64,000 bases of DNA from Nonomuraea coxensis DSM 45129 (GTDB lineage Bacteria > Actinomycetota > Actinomycetes > Streptosporangiales > Streptosporangiaceae). The DNA is taken from the NCBI RefSeq assembly GCF_019397265.1, contig NZ_CP068985.1, positions 4,816,501-4,880,500 on the forward strand, read 5' to 3'. Of this stretch, positions 52,243-60,401 are shown one piece after another. How positions within the stretch are numbered: position 1 is the stretch's first letter; every line of letters begins with the position of its first letter. A model generated the notes under the pieces. That model was not told the DNA's origin and searched no databases. It saw only the letters and a program-made list of their open reading frames with translations. Both the position numbers and the translations under genes were made by a program.

Positions 52243-52786
52243 GCGCGGAACCACGGCCGGCGGTGCGCGCCGCCACGGACGCGGACATGCCCGCCGTGCG
52301 GCGCATCGCCCGCCGGTTCGGGCTGCTGTCCGGCTGGCCGCAGGGTGCCGACTTCCTGGACGCCGAGCGCGCGTTCGGCACCCTCCTGATCGCCCAGGGC
52401 GACGGGGCCGCCGCCGGGTTCGGGGGGACGCTGCGGCGTGCGGACCTCACGCACCTCGGTGACCTGTTCGTGCTGCCCGAGCGGCAGTCCGGTGGCGTCG
52501 GGCGGAGCCTGCTGGCCGAGCTGCTGGCCGGCGACGGGCCGAAGGTCACCTTCGCCAGCCGGCGGGCGGCGTCACGCCGCGCGACTGCGCCGACGCGGTG
52601 CTCGGCGCCCTGGCCGCCACCGGCGCGGGGAGCGGGCGGATCGCCGTCCCCGGCCCGCACCCCCTCGTGCCCCTGCTGCTGGGTGCGGGCTGGCGCATCG
52701 CCGACCAGGACACGTTCATGGCCGACGAGACCGCGCTCACCCGTCTGCGCCCCGACCGGTACGTCCCCCACCCCGACCTAGGCTGA
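52239..52786 (+). pseudogene. GNAT acetyltransferase gene with an apparent frameshift
   Basis: The first part (GTG at 52239) encodes an N-acetyltransferase with the acetyl-CoA strand DLFVLPERQSGGVGRSLLAEL. Around 52550-52565 the plausible reading shifts frame and continues as GGVTPRDCADAVLGAL, ending HPDLG at 52786. The GC-rich run CCGGCGGGCGGCG marks the break. Either the gene is inactivated or there is a sequencing error. Restoring one frame gives a normal protein of about 180 residues. It overlaps pta (GTGA). Confidence 0.75.
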
Positions 52787-53998
52787 CTCCTCCCGGGAGT
52801 TCCTGGCCGCCGGCCGGGGGAAGGCGTCGCGGTGCGGCCCGTGGTCGGGGTCGAACTCGTGCCGGATGCGCGCGCAGTCCTCCAGCAGCGCCCCCTGCAG
52901 CGTCCGCAGCCGGTCGTCGCGCGTCCGGCCGAACATCGACTGGGAGACGTGCTGCTGGCGCTCGCCGTCGCGCAGGGCCTCGCGCAGCTCCCGCATGGCC
53001 TCCTCGCGTCCGCGGCCGAGCTGCAGCCGCCCGAACGCGCCGAACAGCCGCGACAGCGCGTCCACCTCCTCCGACAGCGGGCGGGGAATCTCGGCCGCCT
53101 CCTGCGCCGGCAGCCCGCGCACCCCCGACACGAGGTCCGCCAGGCCCCTGGCGACGCCCCTCAACTGGTGGCAGGCGTGGTCCAGGCAGGTCGCGGCCTC
53201 GGCCACCTGACGCAGGCGGCGGTCGTAGCGGCGGCGGCGCAGCGACAGGCGTACCGACTCCTCCGCCTGGTCACTCGTCTCCTTGGTCTGCTCCAGGCGC
53301 CGCGACAGGTCCCTGGCCCGGCCCAGCCAGTCCTCGGCCATGTCCTTGTCCCATTCGGAGCGCAGGCCGCGGGAGATGTCGTGGGCCAGCTCCGACAGCT
53401 CGCCGGACAGGTCGCTCAGTTCACGCAACGCGGTGTCGACGAAGCGCGGCGGCAGGATCAGCAGGTTCGCGGCGATGCCGATGACCGCGCCCAGCAGCAC
53501 GTCGCCCAGGCGGGCGAAGCCGTAGGTCTTGCCCAGCGCGAGCACCAGCAGCGCCGTGATCGGGATCTGCACGTTGCGTTCGGGCAGGTTGAGCAGGCGG
53601 GTCAGCACCAGGCCCGCCAGCACGAGCACGCCCAGGGTCAGGCCGTTGACGCCCATCAGCCAGATCAGCGTCATCGCCGCCGCCATGCCGACGAAGACCG
53701 CGCCGACCTGCTGAACGCCCCGGACCACGGTGTCGTACGCGGTGGCGGAGACCGTCAGCAGCACGCCGATGGGCACGAGCACCGCCAGGTCGACCTTCAG
53801 CACGTACGCGGCCAGCCACCAGCCGAACACGCACGCCACCGTCACCTTGATCGTCTGGATGAGGTCCTCGCGCTCCATCTGCAGCCAGCGTCCGAGGCCC
53901 TGCCGGTGGATGTTGGCGATCGCCGCCGCCCCGCTCCGCACGATGCGGCCGAGCGGGGAGCCTCCGCTGTCGCGCCCCCGTCCCGGTTCGGTCTCCAT
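52778..53998 (-). CDS. FUSC/aromatic-acid-exporter-like membrane protein
   Basis: This 406-residue protein has about six membrane helices in residues 40-180 (VACVFGWWLAAYVL, VPIGVLLTVSATAYDTV, IPITALLVLALG). A long, charged helical C-terminal half follows, predicted to be coiled-coil. This matches the aromatic acid exporter (ArAE/FUSC) family in half-size form. The ATG at 53998 has AGGTGA upstream. Its 3' end overlaps the converging GNAT frame by nine bases. Confidence 0.75.
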   Translation of the reverse strand: METEPGRGRDSGGSPLGRIVRSGAAAIANIHRQGLGRWLQMEREDLIQTIKVTVACVFGWWLAAYVLKVDLAVLVPIGVLLTVSATAYDTVVRGVQQVGAVFVGMAAAMTLIWLMGVNGLTLGVLVLAGLVLTRLLNLPERNVQIPITALLVLALGKTYGFARLGDVLLGAVIGIAANLLILPPRFVDTALRELSDLSGELSELAHDISRGLRSEWDKDMAEDWLGRARDLSRRLEQTKETSDQAEESVRLSLRRRRYDRRLRQVAEAATCLDHACHQLRGVARGLADLVSGVRGLPAQEAAEIPRPLSEEVDALSRLFGAFGRLQLGRGREEAMRELREALRDGERQQHVSQSMFGRTRDDRLRTLQGALLEDCARIRHEFDPDHGPHRDAFPRPAARNSREESA

Positions 53999-54089
53999 GT
54001 CTGTCACCTGCCCAGCAAGGACGCCTGATAGAGACGGGCTTGTCTGGGTAGCGGCATCGCGGAGTTCACCAGGACCACGGGAGTCGCGC

Positions 54090-54407
54090 ATGAGGACGTT
54101 GGTCGGAGCCGAGCGGATGGCGGTCACCGAGGGCTGGGCGCCCGGGGACCGCCTTCACCTGTTCAACGTCGGGCCGCGCACCGCCGGCGTCGAACTCACC
54201 TTCTGCGCCGAGGGCCGGCCGCCGCTCGGCCCGTACCGGACGGTCGTGCCCGCCCAGCGCCACCGCGCGCTGTCGCTGGAGGAGCTGGCCGGTCCCGCCG
54301 TCCTGTCCCCCGCCATCGCCTACGCCGTCGTGATCGTCGCCGACGTGGACGTGCTCGTCGACCTGACCCGCGACACGCACGAGGCGAGCCGCCGTCCGGC
54401 CGCGTGA
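54090..54407 (+). CDS. Anabaena-sensory-rhodopsin-transducer-like protein
   Basis: This 105-residue all-beta protein matches the small ASRT family: EGWAPGDRLHLFNVGPRTAG, then VELTF, GPYRTVVPAQRH and the C-terminal YAVVIVADVDVLVDLTR. In cyanobacteria the homologue couples a sensory rhodopsin to gene expression and binds DNA or carbohydrate; many homologues occur without rhodopsins. None is seen in this window. GGAG lies six bases before the ATG. Confidence 0.8.
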   Translation: MRTLVGAERMAVTEGWAPGDRLHLFNVGPRTAGVELTFCAEGRPPLGPYRTVVPAQRHRALSLEELAGPAVLSPAIAYAVVIVADVDVLVDLTRDTHEASRRPAA

Positions 54408-54498
54408 GGTCCGGGCCGGCGTTTGACGCAATCTTGCCGATCGCGCCGGGCGTTGCCCCGCGCTCCGGCCGGCGGCGAGCGGCTACTGTCCCTTGATC

Positions 54499-54912
54499 AT
54501 GGGAAAGGGTAACCGCATCAGACGTCAGCGCAGGCGGCTCGACCAGCACGAGCAGGCGCGAACCTCGCCGAGGACGGGCGCGGAGGACGTGACGTCCTCC
54601 TCCTCCGAGTTCCTGACCCGCCTGGACGCGTACCTGTCGGAACAGCCGGGCGCGCACGACTGCGGTGAGGGCGGCACGCCGGCCGCGGCGGCGATGCCGG
54701 AGGTGCTCGCCGCGCTCGCCGACGGCCGGGAGCTGCGCACGCGCGACCTGGCGGCGGCGGTCCTCGCCGGGCGCGGCTGCACGTGCGCCGTCCGCCCGGA
54801 GTTCAGCCAGGCGCTGCTGGACCTGCTCAAGAGCGACGAGCGGGTCGAGGGCACGTTGCGGCGGCCGTCGTACTGGTGGCGGGCTGCGCGGGACGGAACC
54901 CTCCCCAGCTGA
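54499..54912 (+). CDS. Hypothetical cytoplasmic protein
   Basis: This 137-residue protein starts MGKGNRIRRQRRRLDQHEQA, a highly basic N-terminal tail, and continues with an acidic/Ser-rich linker. A small helical domain ends in TLRRPSYWWRAARDGTLPS. The basic leader resembles those of small nucleic-acid-binding or ribosome-associated proteins. No family is recognised, and no strong ribosome-binding site is seen. Confidence 0.6.
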   Translation: MGKGNRIRRQRRRLDQHEQARTSPRTGAEDVTSSSSEFLTRLDAYLSEQPGAHDCGEGGTPAAAAMPEVLAALADGRELRTRDLAAAVLAGRGCTCAVRPEFSQALLDLLKSDERVEGTLRRPSYWWRAARDGTLPS

Positions 54913-55148
54913 TCACACGGGCCTCACGACCGGCCGGCGGGGGCGAGCGCGGCTGCGGACCATCCGAACAATCCCATCCCGGGCAAAGTCCCCGCAAAAA
55001 GCGGATGAGCAGAGAGTGGCGGAAGCGACGGCTGGCTATAACTGGGGCAGCCTGTGTCAGTGGCGACGAGAAACGACCCTCGCCCCTTATCGCTCTTTCG
55101 TCGCGAAGAGCAGGGCCAGGCGGCAGATTCTCCTTCCTTGAGGTGAAA
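54913..55148. promoter_or_regulatory. Leader region of the secreted-protein gene
   Basis: This 236-base spacer contains a likely -10 element (TATAAC near 55038) and a hairpin with arms GCTCTT (55092-55097) and AAGAGC (55106-55111) shortly before the GTG start. It may be an untranslated leader; no known RNA family is recognised. Confidence 0.45.
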
Positions 55149-55991
55149 GTGAAAAAGTCAGAAAAGTCAGTGTGGCCGATTTCCGGCCTTGTTCTCGCGG
55201 CCGCGGCGGCCCTGATCGCGGGTGTCGCACAACCGGCCGTCGCACAGGAGCCGGCACAGCCGAGGTCGGCGGAGCCGGCGCCGCAGGAGACCGTCACCCC
55301 GGGGACCACGCGCGTCAATCGGGTCCCGCTGGTCAATCTCTCCAGCGACAAATGGGGAATTATCGGCCGCAATACCTACGGCAGCCCGAACGCGGTTTTC
55401 CGCGACGGCCCTTGGGGGCGAACCTCCGCCACCTTCCCCGCCACCCAGTCACCGCCCTACGGTGACGGCAGCCTGGGCCTCATCGTCGACACCGGCGAGA
55501 AAATCGCCTTCGGCAACGAGACGAACTTCGCCGGGCAGCGGCTCTCCTCCATCGACATCCTTCGTTACTGGGTGTTCGCGGGCACCGACAACATCTCGTC
55601 GGTGGTCCTGCCGAACATCACCATCGAGGCCGACCCCAACGTCGGGACGTCGAACTACACGAGTCTGGTCTACCAGCCCGACCAGTCCACCAGCCCGTCG
55701 GCTCCGGCCACGCCGACGGCCAACGTGTGGCAGCGCTACGATGCCACCGCTGCCGGAAACCGGTGGTGGGCCACCGGGTCCACCGGCACCACGATCGGCT
55801 GCACCCAGGCCACTCCCTGCACGTTCCAGGAGCTGAAGGCCCGGATGCCCAATGCGGTGATCAGCTACAGCCTCGGCATCAGCAAGGGCCGGGACACCGC
55901 CTTCGTCGGTGCCGTCGACGGGCTTCAGGTCAACCGCGTGGTCTACGACTTCGAGTTCTCGGGCGTACGCACCAGAATCGCGCCGCGCTGA
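55149..55991 (+). CDS. Secreted protein of unknown function
   Basis: This 280-residue protein has a clear signal peptide (KKSEKS, hydrophobic core, cleavage near AVA-QEP about residue 32), a short Pro/Glu-rich linker, and a beta-rich domain. That domain has many Asn, Thr and Gly residues (IIGRNTYGSPNAVFRDGPWG, ISSVVLPNITIEADPNVGTS). The one visible Cys pair (IGCTQATPCTF) could form a disulfide. It has the look of a lectin- or adhesin-like exoprotein. No motif gives an activity. AGG lies before the GTG start, and a terminator follows. Confidence 0.7.
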   Translation: MKKSEKSVWPISGLVLAAAAALIAGVAQPAVAQEPAQPRSAEPAPQETVTPGTTRVNRVPLVNLSSDKWGIIGRNTYGSPNAVFRDGPWGRTSATFPATQSPPYGDGSLGLIVDTGEKIAFGNETNFAGQRLSSIDILRYWVFAGTDNISSVVLPNITIEADPNVGTSNYTSLVYQPDQSTSPSAPATPTANVWQRYDATAAGNRWWATGSTGTTIGCTQATPCTFQELKARMPNAVISYSLGISKGRDTAFVGAVDGLQVNRVVYDFEFSGVRTRIAPR

Positions 55992-56025
55992 GCCGGAGAA
56001 ACAGCCCTCCGCGGCCTTCTCCGGC
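55992..56025. terminator. Terminator hairpin after the secreted-protein gene
   Basis: Nine-base perfect arms GCCGGAGAA and TTCTCCGGC surround a 16-base loop directly after the stop codon. The site lies between convergent genes. Confidence 0.7.
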
Positions 56026-56061
56026 CCCGGAGGGCGAAGCCGGCCACCGGCGTACGGGACG

Positions 56062-57069
56062 TCAGGCGGCGACCGTCTCGTCCTCCAGCGAGGTCGCGCC
56101 CTGCCGCCAGCGGCCCAGCACGTGCTCCGCCCACAGCCGCTCGACGGCCAGCGCGCACGCCGCGCCGTACAGGATGTCGCCGGTCAGCGACGGCTCCTGC
56201 GTGGCGAGGCCGGTGCACAGGTCGTGCGCGGCGATCTGCTCGTGCACGGCGTCGGCCTGGACGTGCTCGTCGTAGAAACGCGTCGCCTCGGCGTCCCCGC
56301 CGAGGCGACGCAGGGCCGTGGCGTAGCGGCGGTTGGGCAGCGACGAGGTCATCTCCAGCGCGGCGAGGTGCCCGGCCAGCGCGCCGCGCAACCGTCGGTG
56401 CAGCCCGAACAGCGACATGACGTTGGAGATCGCCAGCGTGATCCCCGGCACCCGCCCCAGGTAGGCGCCGTAGGAGGCGTCCAGGCCCAGGGCGGTCATG
56501 GTGGTGCTGAACAGCTCGGCGTGCATGCGCCCGGCGCTGCCGCCGCCGTACTCGTCGATCTGGACCTCGACCAGCGCGGCCTTGGGCCCGCCGTGCAGGC
56601 GCGGGATGCCCCAGGTGTGCGGGTCGGCCTCTTTCAGGTGGTAGATCGAGCGGTGGACGACGAACTCCCTGAACCGGTCGAGCCCGGCCTCGCGCTGCAG
56701 ATACGCCGCCAGGCCCGGCCCCTGCTGCTCGTCGTGGGCGACCAGTTCCTTCAGCGCCCGGCGGACGTGCTGGGGCGGCGGCGGCGCGGGCCTCGGGACG
56801 GCGTCCGCGAGCGCGCCCTCCAGGCAGCGTTCGAGCTCGCGCCGGAACCCCAGGAGCGACGGCTGCCACTCCCAGCGGTCGTCCACGTCGTCGAAGCCGC
56901 GGTAGTGCAGCTCGTAGCAGGCGAACAGGGCGAGCTGCAGGTCGCCGTCCTCCAGGGCCGCGGCGCAGGGCCGCGGCGTCACCAGCGGCGGCTCCAGGTC
57001 GCCCGGCGGCCCGGCGAGGCGCTCGAAGAGCTCCCCGGTGACGGGGCCGCGGGCGGCGGGCAGGCGCAT
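56062..57069 (-). CDS. Haem-oxygenase-like diiron protein (iron-containing redox enzyme family)
   Basis: This 335-residue, mostly helical protein belongs to the Haem_oxygenas_2/HDO-like superfamily. The probable metal ligands lie in SIYHLKEADPHTWGIPRL (Glu 147, His 151 region), VEVQIDEYGGG with MHAELF (Glu 168, Asp 172, His 183) and the later FYDEHVQADAVHEQ. Characterised relatives such as UndA and SznF activate O2 at a dinuclear iron site to desaturate, decarboxylate or N-oxygenate substrates. The actual reaction here is unknown. GGAGGAG precedes the ATG. Confidence 0.75.
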   Translation of the reverse strand: MRLPAARGPVTGELFERLAGPPGDLEPPLVTPRPCAAALEDGDLQLALFACYELHYRGFDDVDDRWEWQPSLLGFRRELERCLEGALADAVPRPAPPPPQHVRRALKELVAHDEQQGPGLAAYLQREAGLDRFREFVVHRSIYHLKEADPHTWGIPRLHGGPKAALVEVQIDEYGGGSAGRMHAELFSTTMTALGLDASYGAYLGRVPGITLAISNVMSLFGLHRRLRGALAGHLAALEMTSSLPNRRYATALRRLGGDAEATRFYDEHVQADAVHEQIAAHDLCTGLATQEPSLTGDILYGAACALAVERLWAEHVLGRWRQGATSLEDETVAA

Positions 57070-57394
57070 CAGGCTCCTCCCCCGCGACGGATGACAAGCT
57101 CGGACGACGTCGGCACCGCACCCCCTGGTGATCCCCATGAATCACGACTCCTGCTGCCCGGGGCCCTGAGGCCCAAACCGCGAGCCCCGACCGGCGCGGC
57201 GATCCCGGGCCAGGCGCTGCCGGCCCGGACGATGGGAGGGAAGATCGATCTCGCACGACGGACAGGCTCAACCCACGCCTTATCTCTCATATGGCCGTGT
57301 CGAGCGCCGCTTGGAAAAGGAGTGGCTGCCCAGCAGTCCTGATGCGATCATCAGTCGCGCGACTTGATCCACATGCGCGTCTCCGGAGGTCCAC
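57070..57394. other. Intergenic spacer with short inverted repeat
   Basis: This 325-base divergent spacer contains the promoters of the diiron-protein and GNAT genes. A short repeat CTGATG/CATCAG occurs near 57339-57354. No further gene or RNA family is recognised. Confidence 0.4.
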
Positions 57395-57964
57395 ATGGAC
57401 ATCGCCTCGCTGCTGCCGATAACCACGCCCCGGCTGTCGCTGCGTCTGTTCACTCCCGGCGACGCCGACGACCTGTACGCCTACCAAAGCCTTCCGAGCG
57501 TGGCACGCTACCTGTACCGGCCGCCGCACACGCGCGAGCGCAGCGAGGAGGTTGCCGCAGAGCGTGCGGCGCAGACGGCCTGGCGCGCCGACGGGGACAA
57601 GTTCGCGCTTGCCGTCTGCCGGCCCGGTGAGCCCGGCCTCCTTGGCGAAGTGAGTCTCAAACTGGCCGATGCCCGCGCCGCCCAGGCCGAGATCGGCTGG
57701 ACTCTCGACCCACGTCACCAGGGGCACGGCTACGCGACCGAGGCAGCCGCGGCGCTGGCCAGGCTCGCCTTCGACAAGCTGGGCGTGCACCGGCTCTACG
57801 CACGGCTGGATGTGGAGAACACCGGGTCCGTGCGGGTCTGCGAACGCCTCGGGATGCGCCGGGAGGCGCACCTGGTCGAGAACGACCTCGACGGGGATCG
57901 CTGGGGCAGCGAGTACATCTACGCGGCACTGTCCGCGGATCTCGGCGGTCGATCAGGCGATTGA
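57395..57964 (+). CDS. GNAT N-acetyltransferase, RimJ/RimL type
   Basis: This 189-residue acetyltransferase begins ITTPRLSLRLFTPGDADDL. It carries the acetyl-CoA loop DPRHQGHGYATEAAAALARLA and the late VENTGSVRVCERLGMRREAH, the standard RimL/Acetyltransf_3 pattern. Such enzymes modify ribosomal proteins or antibiotics; the target is unknown. It starts at an isolated ATG downstream of a spacer of about 0.3 kb. Confidence 0.88.
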   Translation: MDIASLLPITTPRLSLRLFTPGDADDLYAYQSLPSVARYLYRPPHTRERSEEVAAERAAQTAWRADGDKFALAVCRPGEPGLLGEVSLKLADARAAQAEIGWTLDPRHQGHGYATEAAAALARLAFDKLGVHRLYARLDVENTGSVRVCERLGMRREAHLVENDLDGDRWGSEYIYAALSADLGGRSGD

Positions 57965-58097
57965 GCCCGACGCCGCCTGCGGTTCGCGATCGGCGGGCTA
58001 CCGCTGATCAGTGCACTCGGCCTCCAACCAGTCGCTGTCGCAGCTGGTGGAATCTCCGATCACCTGACATGTGGCCTGCCCCCGGCTGGGATTGCGA

Positions 58098-58451
58098 TCA
58101 GGGAGTGGAAGCCGCTTCGCGTTCGGCGAGGTACTCGTCGAGGAGGGTGAACAGGGTGTCGATGACGAGTTCTTCCTGATCGGCGGAGAGCTCCCAGTGG
58201 TCCCAGGTGGCGAGAGCGATGTGGCGTACCTGTCCTGACCAGTGGTGACTGCAGGTCTCGCCGCGACGGGCGATGAGCCATTCCGTCCACCCCCGCAGGC
58301 CAGGGCCGCCGTGGCGCTTGGCGTGCTGGTCATAGCCTTCAAGGAATGCCTCCAGGCCTGCCAGTCGACCGCCGATGACGAACATCCCTAGGCGGCGTCT
58401 GATGGTGGCGAAGTACTCGCGCTCGCTCATCTGGGTGAGGGGCTTGGTCAT
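58098..58451 (-). CDS. Hypothetical cytoplasmic protein
   Basis: This 117-residue helical protein starts MTKPLTQMSEREYFATIRRR and contains GGRLAGLEAFLEGYDQHAKR and a C-terminal acidic helix (DQEELVIDTLFTLLDEYLAE). It has no catalytic motif and no signal. Aromatic and His residues (HHWSGQVRHIALATWDHW) cluster in the middle. I do not recognise a family. It is transcribed away from the riboswitch-controlled gene. Confidence 0.6.
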   Translation of the reverse strand: MTKPLTQMSEREYFATIRRRLGMFVIGGRLAGLEAFLEGYDQHAKRHGGPGLRGWTEWLIARRGETCSHHWSGQVRHIALATWDHWELSADQEELVIDTLFTLLDEYLAEREAASTP

Positions 58452-58794
58452 GAACGATGTTCTCACCTGCCCAAGGCGCTCGGCAGGCGGATCGAGGAGC
58501 AGGTCACGCTGATGCGCCGGCTCTGGCCCATCTCGCCATCGGCACGATGCGGGCGGGCCGTGGCCGCCGCGCTCGGACCGGAACGCGGCTGAGAGCACAC
58601 CGGCACGTTACCTTCGCCGCCCGTCATGAGGATTTCGTGACCGGGGAATTACGCAGGTCAGAGGGGTGTTGTACAGTTCCGTGGGCAGGCCCAGACCTCA
58701 GCCTTGGAGCGAGTGACCAGAGGGCCGCGCTCACCTGCGTCCGCATCGCGGGCGCCGCGTTCGATCCCACTCCCACCGCGGGCGTCCGATGCCC
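58452..58794. promoter_or_regulatory. Promoter-bearing spacer upstream of the riboswitch
   Basis: These 343 bases hold no gene I can support. TACAGT at 58672-58677 is a possible -10 box for the riboswitch transcript, which would give a leader of roughly 260 bases. The divergent hypothetical gene must also have its promoter here. Confidence 0.4.
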
Positions 58795-58926
58795 GTGGCC
58801 GCTGAATCCGCCACTGGCGGAACCGGGGACCCGTTCTCCACCGGGGTGAATCGGCACGTCCGCGTGCCGTAGGGCAGCTTCCGCACGCCCGAACCCGTCA
58901 GCTAACCCGGTAAGCGGCATGGAAGC
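58795..58926 (+). ncRNA. Cyclic di-AMP riboswitch (ydaO/yuaA type)
   Basis: The leader carries the ydaO-yuaA landmarks in order: GCTGAATCCGCC, AACCGGGGACCC, a CCGGGGTGAATCGG block, a GC-rich stem around GCACGTCCGCGTGC, and the GAACCCGTCAGCTAACC block followed by GGTAAGCGGCATGGAAG. The aptamer ends just before AAAGGAG of the CHAP-domain gene. In actinomycetes this riboswitch precedes cell-wall hydrolase genes such as rpfA, and c-di-AMP binding normally lowers their expression. Confidence 0.9.
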
Positions 58927-58945
58927 GCAAAGGAGCAGTCCCTTC

Positions 58946-59626
58946 ATGGCCATCAGCCGTTTCATCCGTGCCCCGAAGCTGAACGCCGCCAAGCTGGCGC
59001 TGAGCGGCGCCCTCGCCGTCTCCGCCCTGGGCGCCACCGCCGCCGTGACCGCGGCCGCCGACAGTGCTCCCGCGCGGCCCGCGGCCGCCGCCGCCGCCCA
59101 GCAGGGCGTCAGCAACCGCGACGCGCGCGTGAACGTCACCGCCCAGCAGGTCCTTGACCTCGCCCGCGCCCAGGTGGGCACGTCCGAGAACACCGCCGGC
59201 GGCGGCACCAAGTTCCAGCGCTGGTACGCCGACTCGGCCCGCGCCGGCGAGACCGTCGTGCGCGACGGCGGCAACAGGAACGCCTACCTGAACGCCCCCT
59301 GGTGCTCGATGTTCGTCTCCTGGGTCGGCGAGGAGAGCGGCGCCCGCTCGCAGGTCGGCTGGGACGCCTACACCGTCGCCCACGCCAAGTGGTTCGCCGC
59401 CAACGACCGCTGGGGCAGCGAGGCCAGGCCCGGCGCCGTCGTGTTCTTCTCCTGGAGCGGCAGCAAGAGCCTGAGCGCCATCGACCACGTCGGTTTCGTC
59501 GTCAAGGACAACGGCGACGGCACGATCTCCACGATCGAGGGCAACACGGGCAATGGCAAGGTCGAGGAGCGGGTCCGCCCGACCTCGCAGGTCGCCGGCT
59601 ACGGCTACCCGAACTACGCCGCCTGA
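58946..59626 (+). CDS. Secreted CHAP-domain peptidoglycan hydrolase
   Basis: This 226-residue protein has a signal peptide (basic start, helix SGALAVSALGATAAVTAAA) and a C-terminal CHAP domain. The catalytic Cys lies in NAPWCSMFVSW (Cys 120) and His in AIDHVGFV (His 181). CHAP enzymes are amidases or endopeptidases that cut peptidoglycan stems. The ATG at 58946 has AAAGGAG about ten bases upstream, right after the c-di-AMP riboswitch, so turgor or c-di-AMP signalling should set its level. Confidence 0.9.
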   Translation: MAISRFIRAPKLNAAKLALSGALAVSALGATAAVTAAADSAPARPAAAAAAQQGVSNRDARVNVTAQQVLDLARAQVGTSENTAGGGTKFQRWYADSARAGETVVRDGGNRNAYLNAPWCSMFVSWVGEESGARSQVGWDAYTVAHAKWFAANDRWGSEARPGAVVFFSWSGSKSLSAIDHVGFVVKDNGDGTISTIEGNTGNGKVEERVRPTSQVAGYGYPNYAA

Positions 59627-59645
59627 CCCTCCTCGATCCTCGGGC

Positions 59646-60145
59646 TCACTCCTCGGGCGGCCAGTTGCGCAGCACGGAGTCGAGGGCGTCGAGGGTTCTC
59701 GCCCAGGACACGTCCGCCTCGCGCGCGGTGCGGCTGAAGCCGCCCTGCGTCTCCAGGCTGACGAAGCCGTGGAAGGTGCTGTGCAGCATGCGCACGGCGT
59801 CGGTCTGGGCGGGCTCGGGCAGGTCGTAGCCGCGCAGGATGGCCCGGGTCATCTCGGCGTGCCTGCGGGCGGCGCTGGCGTGGGCGGTCTCGTCGTCGAG
59901 TTGGATCTGCGCGGCGGCGTACCTGCCGGGGTGTTCCTTGGCGTAGCCGCGGTAGGCGTCGGCGAAGGCCACCAGGGCGTCCTTGCCGGCGCGGCCGGCG
60001 AGGGCGGCGGCGGCCCGCTCGGCGAGCTCGGCCAGCCCCAGGACGGCCACCCGTACGCGCAGCTCCTGGACGTCCCTGACGTGGGAGTACAGCGCGGCGG
60101 GCTTGACCCCGAAGCGGCGGGCGAGCGCCGAGACCGTCACGCCGA
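59646..60145 (-). pseudogene. TetR family regulator gene truncated at the 5' end
   Basis: The minus strand encodes most of a TetR protein: VTVSALARRFGVKPAALYSHV (helix-turn-helix) and a WHG-type C-terminal domain (LHSTFHGFVSLETQGGFSR). The first helix and normal start are missing; before VTVSALA the sequence is replaced by an unrelated fragment. A shortened product could still be made from a GTG near the junction, but DNA binding would be compromised. Confidence 0.7.
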
Positions 60146-60284
60146 CCTCGCCTGCTCCCTCTACCTGCGCGGCCGGAAGGAGGCCGCGGGCGGCGGCGTC
60201 GTGGACGAGTCCCTCACCCTGGACGACAAGCTCGCCCGCACCCGGCGAAACCTGGACGCCTTCCTGGACAAGGTGGCCGCGTGA
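60146..60284 (+). pseudogene. C-terminal fragment of an unidentified protein
   Basis: An in-frame tail reads VVDESLTLDDKLARTRRNLD and ends AFLDKVAA at a TGA. It looks like a real protein C-terminus (basic helix, conserved-looking pattern) but has no start and abuts the truncated TetR gene on the opposite strand. I could not identify the family. Confidence 0.45.
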
Positions 60285-60291
60285 CCCCCGG

Positions 60292-60396
60292 TCAGCGCGC
60301 GCCCGTCCGGAAGGCGTCCGGAACGAGGCGCGGTAGGACTGCGGCGTGACGCCGGCCACGGCCTTGAACCGCTCGCGGAACGCCGTGGCCGATTTG
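60292..60396 (-). pseudogene. C-terminal remnant of an AraC-family regulator
   Basis: The minus strand reads KSATAFRERFKAVAGVTPQS and YRASFR before a stop. This is the last helix-turn-helix and end of an AraC/GlxA-type regulator. It begins six bases after the stop of the WYL gene and has no upstream portion. Together with the two fragments to its left it marks a multi-gene deletion junction. Confidence 0.7.
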
Positions 60397-60401
60397 TCGT
60401 T

